From assembly GCA_050084515.1 (NCBI GenBank), contig CM114272.1, forward strand, positions 12,834,001 through 12,898,000: a stretch of 64,000 bases of DNA. Reading direction: 5' to 3'. The position numbers were made by a program, and so were the translations under genes. The notes under the pieces were generated by a model. It was given only the letters and a program-made list of their open reading frames with translations, ran no database searches and had not been told where the DNA came from. This stretch comes from Blasia pusilla (Eukaryota; Marchantiophyta; Marchantiopsida; Blasiales). This document shows, piece after piece, positions 56,605 through 64,000 of this stretch; within the stretch, counting starts at the first letter, position 1, and each line of letters opens with the position of its first letter.

Positions 56605-58578
56605 CTAAGAATGAACTTGGTATAGCTAGATAGATAAGAGTAGGTTTATGTCGGACTCGTATAACCTACTGTTCTTATCCGAGCTGACATAGACCAAAAT
56701 TTTGCGGAAATCCAAGAACCAAAGAGAATTTTTTGTAACATACCATAATAGAGAAATTTTCCATTAAAAAATGCAAATGGCAACAATATGAGAGGATGTA
56801 TTGGTAAAAGAAATGATTATAAAAAATGAAGCAAATTCTGAATGGCAATAGGAAGATGCAATTAAGAGAAATAGGAAGACATGACTGTGGCTAAAAGTAC
56901 CTTGGATGCTAAAATTTAAGAAGCTTCCGGACGATATGCATGCAATAGATTCAAATGTGTCAGGTCTCCTAAACAAAATGATAGCATCGAGATTGAAATG
57001 TACTATGGACAAAATTAAGAAGGAAGCAAGTCATTGTTGGCGCCGTGCAGTGGCTGGAAAAGTCGGAGTTCACTTCTCTGCTACATTAGCAAGTGAGTTT
57101 GTACAAATGTTCGTGGGAAGAGGAGCTGCAAGAATCACGGAGCTTTATGTTGAGGCCCCTTCTACTACGGCAAAGACAGACATAAGAAAGAGAGGGAAAT
57201 AGAAAAAGAGAGAGCATTGGGAAGCAAGAAAAGCTGAAAATGGCTTCTCTCCGTGCTAGAAAGAATGCCTACCATTTCATGCACGATTTTCTCCAGATCT
57301 AGATGTTCTCCCGTGTGTTACTTTTCCTCCGCTTACTTGAAAAGAAAATTAACCTAAAACCTATACTAACCCCTAAGAACCCTAGTAAACCTGCTCACTC
57401 TCTTAAATTCGCCTAATTCTCTCTTCAAACAACATAATTATTGGTGTGTATTTGGGGCCAGCGGATTTCCAGATTTGCAACTTTTGGATTCCGGAAAACA
57501 TGTTTGGAAAGCCATCGTGTTGGCAGCTTTCGGGCGGCATGCTCGCCTGCCATGTCCTACACGTACATGAAGATTTTTTTGGTCTCTTGTTGTCAAGGAT
57601 GCGGGAGGAGCCGATTTCTTCATTGGTTGAACAGAGGAGGATCTCTGCATTGTACTCGCATTGCAGTGAGGCAGGTTCTCGTCATTTGGGCTCAGAGCAA
57701 GGGGAATAAGTGAGAGAGGAGAGAGAATTCATGCGCTGTTGGGGAGGAGCTAGGGAGCGAAGATCCACTCGGATTCTCACGAGGCTTGGATTCTCGGGAG
57801 AGGGGTGGCAATGGGGAGATTGGGTAAGAATTGCGGACGAGAGGAAGGCGTGGATCGATCGGCATTGCGCCGATCTAGTCGTTTCTGCGAGAGAGAAAAG
57901 AGGGGAAGGAGTTGCGCATGAGCAATTATGGAGCATGGCAATCTTGCAAGTGCTCCCATTGGAGCCGTGTCCTCGACTGAAATGGAAAGGGTGTCTGCCT
58001 ACGATCTCTTGCCTGTTTTTGCCGCGCTGTTGATGGCCGTAGTGCACGACTACACACGTTTGATTTGACTCGCTGATAGTCGATGTTCAAGTTTGAACAG
58101 GAGGGCAAGCTATGGAGGGTTTGATGGACCACGGAGTTTTACTGGTTCCTAGCACCCCTCTTCTCAAAAGTTAGTTCAAGTGAGAGCCTCATATTTCTCA
58201 AGGAGCGCTCAAGGGCTGCTTGATGAACAACTGCATGATTAGTATGGTTATCCGTGACTGATTATAGAGTGAGAATGAATAGATGCTTGAAACCGTACTA
58301 AAAGGAGAGAACAACAAGGAAGATGGGAAAATAAGGCAGTCTTTACCAAACATCTACCCCAACCATTCGAATCTCTCATAACAATGATTCGTGTGAACGG
58401 TGAGTGCTATCCAGACTCTTAAAATTCCCATTCTCATGAGTAAGAATTTGTAGGCTTAGGCCGAGGCCGAGGTCGAACTTGAATGCAGACGCTCAAGGAA
58501 ACCTTACAGCTCCAGGCATCCGCATCAGTTGAATTGGTAGGCAAGCATTCAGTCAAACACCAACCTTGGACCAAAAAA
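56605..58578. other. no gene recognised; a GC-richer patch at 57.4-58.1 kb
   Basis: AT-rich flank of the Helitron to about 57.4 kb, then a GC-richer patch with overlapping frames on both strands (plus 57710-58033 and its mirror) that carry no known domain. The 5' end of the Helitron should lie in the left part but is not identifiable. Confidence 0.35.
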
Positions 58579-58928
58579 ATAGGATCCATTCGAGGAGAGG
58601 ATGGTCCGAGAGGAGAAACTAGTAATAAAAGACACAAAAGGAAAAAAGAACCCGTGCAAAGGAAGGAAAATCGGAGGAGAGGAACGTCTGGTAGTAAAAG
58701 CGTCTAAGGAGAGAAACCAATCGTAAAAGATAGGAGGACACAAGAAAATCCATCCGAGGAGAGGAACCTCCGACGGGAGAAAGGATAATAAGAGAAACCG
58801 AAAAAAATTCAGAACTCGTCCGAGTAGAGAAGTTCGAGAGAGGAACGTCCAATGGGAGAAAACATCAATAAAAGACAACAAGATAAATAGAGAATGCATC
58901 CATGGGAAAGAACGTCTAAGGAGAGAAA
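58579..58928. repeat. degenerate purine-rich tandem repeat
   Basis: Variants of gaggagaggaacgtc, gggagaaa and taataaaaga recur several times with spacing near 60-110 bp. Runs straight into the hairpin at 58929. The units are too diverged to fix a period by eye. Confidence 0.5.
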
Positions 58929-58977
58929 GACACAAACCCCTAGTAACCCCGCTCCGGGGTTACTAGGGGTTCGTGTC
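58929..58977. repeat. 23-bp inverted repeat (hairpin), loop of 3, one mismatch
   Basis: The left arm 58929-58951 (gacacaaacccctagtaacc...) pairs with 58955-58977, with one mismatch (a/c) and the loop ctc. It is followed by tatatag. It is similar in form, but not in sequence, to the hairpins at 8722 and 49919. Confidence 0.9.
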
Positions 58978-59052
58978 TATATAGCCATTCGACCGACCTT
59001 CTTGTCTCCTGTTGTGAACTAAAATACATCATCCCCTTTACAACACTTTTAT

Positions 59053-59750
59053 GGTGACCAAGGAACCCCTCCTTGTTCGACAGGAACCCAAGTTGGGCAT
59101 GGCACTTCTACTATTACTACTCCAGAGTATACACCCTCACCCTTGCCAGAGCATACGCGAGTTTCACTGTTTGTTTTAGAAAGCAACAACGACGAGGAGG
59201 AAACCCCCGATACTCACATGGAGGATCAAGTTATGGATTCTCCAATGTGAGATGATGGACCTGAGCCTAGACAACTACTTCCAGAGCCAGAGAGTCCCAT
59301 GAATGAAGAATAGGATGAAGATGCGCCTGCTCCCATTACCATCGCAGCCTCTCATTGGGCAGAGGAGACTCACAAACCTAAATCAGAAAAATCTCCTTGT
59401 GTTGGTGGAAGTAAGCCAAAGAAGAATCGTTCTCCCAGTGTGGAGAGTGAGGAAGGCTAAATATCTTCGGGGCAAGATGGCACCCATCAAAATAGTGGAC
59501 CTAGTATCTCTCCACAGCCAGGCAAGTATATTAGAGAGAAAGTTGATTCTATCCGTGGTAAAGAGAAAGGAAACGATAGCGATGAGAGCTTATGGCAGGG
59601 CAATGCAAGTAAAGACAAACGGAGCAACTCTGTAGAAGACGGAGAGTATGAGCGGGAACTGAACGAAGGAGAATTGATGGAGTTAAACAAGGAGTCATCT
59701 GATGACGAAAATCAAGAAGAGCAGAGACCAGATGTAGAAACGAAATTTTA
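59053..59750 (+). pseudogene. acidic, Ser/Glu/Pro-rich reading frame with three in-frame stops
   Basis: One frame stays coherent for about 230 codons: TPEYTPSPLPEHTRVSLFVL, NNDEEETPDTHMEDQVMDSP, then PKSEKSPCVGGSKPKKNRSP, SISPQPGKYIREKVDSIRGK, and ELNEGELMELNKESSDDENQ to a final stop at about 59750. The three stops on the way (TGA, TAG, TAA) could each arise from CGA, CAG and CAA by C-to-T change. The low-complexity acidic composition suggests a disordered protein such as a LINE ORF1 or gag-like product, or a domesticated fragment. Family unknown. Confidence 0.5.
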
Positions 59751-59756
59751 AGGTGC

Positions 59757-60885
59757 AACGCCCATACCAGATGGGCCCCAGTTGCAAGGAATTGACATGC
59801 TCCAAGGTTGCAGAACCCCAGAACTCCAATAAATCAGACACAACAGAAGTTGCGCATAGAGGCGGATTTGCTGCGCCTACAGGGAAGGAAGGCATGAGGT
59901 GGCTAATCCCTCGTTTGATTTCAGCTAATCGAGAACAATGTTCAGCAGAGCGATAAAGATTGGGTACGAGGAAATCGTGCATCTCTTGGGTAGAAGTAGA
60001 ATATGGGGAGAGAAAGTACTCACCTCAACTGATGTGAAAGAAGATTGTAGGCGCAACGGAGTATGGCTCTTCAGTAACCAAACACAAACCAGAAAAAAAA
60101 AGTGCAAAGAAGCAGTGCAATACATCCTCGCAGTCCTCTTAAGCGCGAATAGAATGAGAAATAGCATAACAGCAAACAATGATCGAAGGATCTCATGCGA
60201 AGCTAAAGCGGTAAGGAAAATGGACCAAAGGATTGAAGGAAGACAAAGAGATGAGAATCGTACGAACAAGTCTGAGAGTGGAAGAGCGGGTGGGAATGAA
60301 GTGAGATGGAAAAGAAAGGATGCCAAATGGGCGTAACAACTTCGGGCATGGGACGTGCAACAGAGCTGAATCTGCTGCAGCTCTGCCATGCTCGCACGAG
60401 TTTTCTTGATGGTTTTCGCATCCTGCAAGAAGTCTTGGCCAGCTTCCACGCACAATGTTGCAAGGTGTACCAAGTAAAAGCAATAGAAAATTGAGGGCTA
60501 CCGTCTACTTCCGAGCACGATGGATTAAAAACTAAGCACAATGCTTCCTAGGATGCTCGATAGTGCGCCATTGTCAGTATCGACAATCGTAGGGGTCATC
60601 CAATCTTAACATGACACGTAATATTAGTGCCCCGTTGGATGCATCCTCCGTCCAAAGCCAAAGCCAACGACATGGATCCAGCTAAGGCAATCATTAATAA
60701 GAGGCGGCACTTGTAGAGACCGTAAAGAGAACCTTATTACCACTAAATAGATGAGGACCACTACTAGTAAATTACCAGTACTAGTTCTTTATCAAACATG
60801 TTTCTAAAGATAGCATTCATGAGATTCATGAATATAGCATGCACATTGATATCGATCAACTAAATATCATCACTAACAATTCATA
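59757..60885. other. no gene recognised
   Basis: Frames on both strands overlap each other without known domains (for example minus 59925-60473, hydrophobic and Ser-rich). Nothing could be supported. Confidence 0.4.
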
Positions 60886-61050
60886 GGTACCATACATTAT
60901 CCTCGTTGTGGTCTTGTGTTCATATCCTTTAACGATTAAAATTTGGTAATAAATTTGCCTTAGATCTATCTTGGTGAAATACTTCGATTCCATCACTACA
61001 TCAAAGAAACCATTTACCAATGCCAAATGATACTTGTTCTCGATGGTTAC
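60886..61050 (-). pseudogene. fragment of a Ty3/gypsy reverse transcriptase
   Basis: Fifty-five codons on the minus strand without a stop: VTIENKYHLALVN, then SKYFTKIDLRQIYYQILIVK and GYEHKTTTRIMYGT. This is the motif A region of a gypsy reverse transcriptase, with the catalytic Asp kept (KIDLR). It is the classical plant wording, unlike the methyltransferase family (TLDLRAGYHQLPI). No neighbouring domain is readable. Confidence 0.82.
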
Positions 61051-62686
61051 AAGCCCAAATTTTCTTTAACATGATAAGATTGAGTTTGGTTGAAGTCATA
61101 TAAACCATCACTTTTATATATTAATTGAATTATTTTTAATTTTATTGTACAAGTAGTGATAGTTTGATAGAGGTTGAATTTTGAGTTGTGTATACCATTC
61201 AAATAACATTATATCTTTACAATAGCCATGGTTGCAATTTAGAAGAGTGTTAGGCTAAAATAAAATAACATACTTAAGGAAGAAGGACTCAATCGAGAAA
61301 GGCATATTATGTAAAAGTAGAAATAGTTAATTAAGAAGCATAAATCTATAACTTAAGCTAGAGTTAGGATTTAATTGCTAAAAGTAAACGAAAGCAAAAG
61401 GGAGTTCTCAATAGATTAAAAAATTGAAATAGAGGGTTTAAAAAATGATGTATAGAGGGTGTAGGAAATGAGGGATTCAATGATTTAAAAAATTCAAGAA
61501 ATAATAATAACAAGCACTTGAAGGATTTTGATAAAGAGATACTGAAACCAATAGCTACTAATGATATGGAGGAATCTTTTGTAAAGAAATCAATGTGTGT
61601 GTTGTGGTGACAAGACATAATAACTTGTGGCTTTCATGGATCTAGAGACATCTTATGAAAGAGGGTATTGGATGTGTTTAGGTGCAAGAGACACCAAAAC
61701 CGATGGCTACCAAGAATCCAGACGGATCTTGCGAAAGAAGGCATTGTATGTGTTAAAGTGTAAGAGGCATTGGAACCGATGGCCATGTAGGATTCTAAAG
61801 GGTCCTATGACATGTGAATACCGTATATGTTTCAATATAAAGGGACACTTTAGTTGGTAGTCACTAAGTATTTAGAAGAAACTCTATGGGAAGAAGCATC
61901 AGGTGTATCTATGAGTAAGAGATACCAAAAGTGGTGATGGTTAAAGGGATCAAGAGGGAGCTTGAACCATTGACAATCTTTGGATTTAGTGGATTACAAG
62001 ATTGGGCTGAATTTATGCATTAGATGAATATATGGATAAGGAAGGAGCAAACATCAAGGAGATGCCCCCTAGGTAATAGAGAATAGATGATCATCCAAGT
62101 GTAGATCCAATAAGAAAAAAAAGTTATAACCACAAACATTACTACCAGGAATGATTATATTTTACAAGTCCATTTGACCATGGATGCACAGACTAGGCTA
62201 GGTTCATAGGCTAGTCTATGCTTCAATCTTCTTTATTGGATGCCCATTTTAAGGTTAGTTTAAGAGACATTTTGTCCAATGGAGATATCCACATGAAAAT
62301 TCTGGTCCCTATTTGCTCCTCATCCGGGAAGGCTTACAATTTAGAAAGGGAGTTGGCTCATGGGTTAGTGTTCACTCCCTCATTTTGGAATTTTGTATTA
62401 CACCACTTACATATATTACAATGATGCAATTTTTATGGGCCTCGCCCAACCATTTATGGTCAATGCAACACACTATTTATTTTATGAAGCTTGGATTCTC
62501 TTAGTGTTCATTGCGCACATTCTCCATTAGGTGGTATCAAGAGTGTGCCAGAGTGAATAGGGTATACATAGATAATGGTAAATGGTAAATAGATCAAGCC
62601 CCTGGGACCCAACGGGTCAAAAGGCTGAAAAACACATTACAAATCATTCATTCACTAACCAAAAAAAAGATCCTAAAGACCTTCTC
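61051..62686. other. AT-rich DNA with an old tandem repeat, no gene recognised
   Basis: A degenerate repeat occupies 61645-61945. The remainder carries no recognisable coding sequence. The left side of the LINE's 3' end near 62570 holds ggtaaatggtaaat, a possible short repeat tail. Confidence 0.4.
61645..61945. repeat. degenerate tandem repeat, period about 76 bp
   Basis: atcttatgaaagagggtatt at 61650 and atcttgcgaaagaaggcatt at 61726 begin two units that both continue with a gtgtt...gtgcaagagacaccaaaaccgatgg type sequence. A third, more distant unit (gaagaagcatcaggtgtatc) starts near 61890. Confidence 0.6.
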
Positions 62687-64000
62687 CTAGCTACAGCCTA
62701 GAGCACTTGAGTCATGAATAATGACGTCCCTAATATAACAACCTAAATCATAAGGCACTAGCTGTTGTAAAGAATAAAAATTCTCCACATCTATTTTATG
62801 AGCTAGTCTAATCTCTTCATACCTTGGACATATAACAAGCACATGCTCTTCATCCTCAATATTTTCTCCGTCACATAACCTACAAATTTGTTCACTTCTA
62901 TCAATATTAAACCATCGTCCTTCCTCAATTCCTAGCCTATGAGACCCAGTTCTATGTCGTGCGATAATATGACGTAAGAACGTGGAGATTTTCGCAAGTA
63001 GGTATCCTTGTTCACAATATACAAGCATAGGATTAACATGAAGTTGATAAAACTCCATTTTGGTGCCCGGGCTGCTCCAAATAATGTTGAGAAATTGCTT
63101 CTGTAGATGCTTGCGGAGTGCCATTGGTTTCAAGTCCCAACCGCGTTCCGCCACATTCCACTTTGAAGACCAAGTCACCACATCTGCCATCCATCCTATG
63201 GAACGTGTGGCTCGCGAAGCTTGATGAGGGAGGCGAGAAATATCAAGAGATCTCACCCTTGCGATGTAAGTGATGGTCAAGTAAAGAGCTTCAGCCTTTT
63301 CAGGAAGACAACTTGTTTCCGCAAGAAGAATAGTATACGGAGTTTGGTTTCTTACACCAAATTCTTCTTGTAGAAAGATCTTTTGCACCCTCTCCACGCG
63401 CTCCCAACCTGTCTTCTTACAACTAGGGCCCCAAACTTGGGTCCCATATAAGACCACCGGCAACACTAAGCTCTTAAATAAGAATTTCCTAAGACTCCAA
63501 GACACAAGATGAGCTCTTCTACACCGATTTAAAAATGAATATAGAGCTTTGTAACCAGCTTCTACTCTCTTTTGCACGCAAAGTGCCCAACTATAGTCAT
63601 GAGAGAAATTGATGCCTAGAAATTTGTAACTTTTCAATTGTTCTAATTGTAGACCTTTGTAAAATAACGAGAAATTGGATCTAGTATCCACTATAATGAC
63701 TTTAGACTTCTCCATATTAACCTGCATCTGATTCTGGGTACAAAACCTTGCCAAAGTGTCGAGGTATTTTTGTAAACTAATGCCATCACGTGCTAGTAAT
63801 ATGATATCATCTGTATACAATAGAGCTTTGATGACAAAGTCCCCAAGCTTGACACCTTCACTATCACATTCGTCCAACCACTTTTCCATATCATCTATGA
63901 AAACTCCAAAGAGAGTAGAGGAACCTTGAATGACTCCGATTGTACTCAAGATCTCTTGAGTTTGCGAACCTTTGATCTTGGCCTGAACGGAATGGTATAC
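62687..64000 (-). mobile_element. L1-like LINE, 3' part, running off the window edge
   Basis: A 420-codon open frame on the minus strand, still open toward the right edge. From the N-terminal side: a motif B region (STIGVIQGSSTLFGVFIDD, shorter than the usual GVxQGxxLSPTLF), ALLYTDDIILLA (motif C, YxDD), NMEKSKVIIVD and YKFLGINF (motifs D and E), then the thumb (LVLPVVLYGTQVWGP) and at the end a Cys-His motif CRLCDGENIEDEEHVLVIC followed by PRYEEIR, as in plant L1 and related LINEs. No restriction-like endonuclease follows, which separates it from the LINE at 29.7-34.4 kb. The missing N-terminal endonuclease would lie beyond 64000. The frame is intact where visible. Confidence 0.9.

Noticed and set aside
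57710-58033. Plus-strand frame in the GC-rich patch right of the Helitron
   Set aside because: Mirrored by an equally long minus-strand frame and lacking any domain.
1-64000. CRISPR array, bacterial operon or plastid/mitochondrial insertion
   Set aside because: No regular spaced repeats of that kind, no operon layout and no organelle genes were seen; introns and eukaryotic transposons fit a nuclear plant genome.

Overview
The window looks like nuclear DNA of a green plant. Most likely it is a seed-free land plant (bryophyte or lycophyte) or a charophyte relative. The reasons are a spliced bHLH transcription factor with the plant subgroup IVa layout, an intronless F-box gene of the plant F-box/kelch kind, very low gene density, and a landscape of Ty3/gypsy elements, LINEs and a Helitron. 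The species cannot be fixed from the sequence alone.

Only two host genes are well supported. One is an F-box protein gene on the minus strand (6141-7301). The other is a four-exon bHLH gene on the minus strand (39119-41145), whose small first exon and short last exon are easily missed; I rebuilt them from splice sites. Non-coding sequence that I cannot assign lies around both genes.

The centre of the window (10500-29628) is one large composite. An old gypsy-type retrotransposon on the minus strand was split inside its reverse transcriptase by a related element on the plus strand (14220-23978, flanked by the 8-bp direct repeat acatcctt). Both belong to one unusual family. The order is gag (CCHC knuckles) - retropepsin - C5-cytosine DNA methyltransferase - reverse transcriptase - RNase H - DDE integrase - C-terminal PHD finger. 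Their ends are not ordinary paired LTRs but split direct repeats in the order A1-internal-B1-A2-B2, with a conserved purine tract just before B1. A third copy (45626-47325, plus strand) runs from the end of gag through the protease and breaks off inside the methyltransferase. DNA methyltransferases inside retrotransposons have been reported from charophytes and dinoflagellates. Combining a methyltransferase 'writer', a PHD 'reader' and split repeats in a DDE-integrase element is the most interesting signal here. All copies carry frameshifts and stops.

Other mobile DNA includes a LINE with an N-terminal C2H2 finger and a C-terminal restriction-like endonuclease (29746-34438, plus), which is almost one open frame with two TGA stops. 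There is a decayed Helitron (Rep and PIF1 helicase, 52524-56604, minus) that has lost its P-loop, with exon-like fragments nearby. An L1-like LINE runs off the right edge (62687-64000, minus). Remnants of a different gypsy lineage lie near 48.0-48.9 kb and 60.9 kb. Three long hairpins (8722-8766, 49919-49996, 58929-58977), a 273-bp tandem duplication (5093-5638) and several degenerate tandem repeats complete the picture. The stretches between, often AT-rich, show nothing I can recognise.
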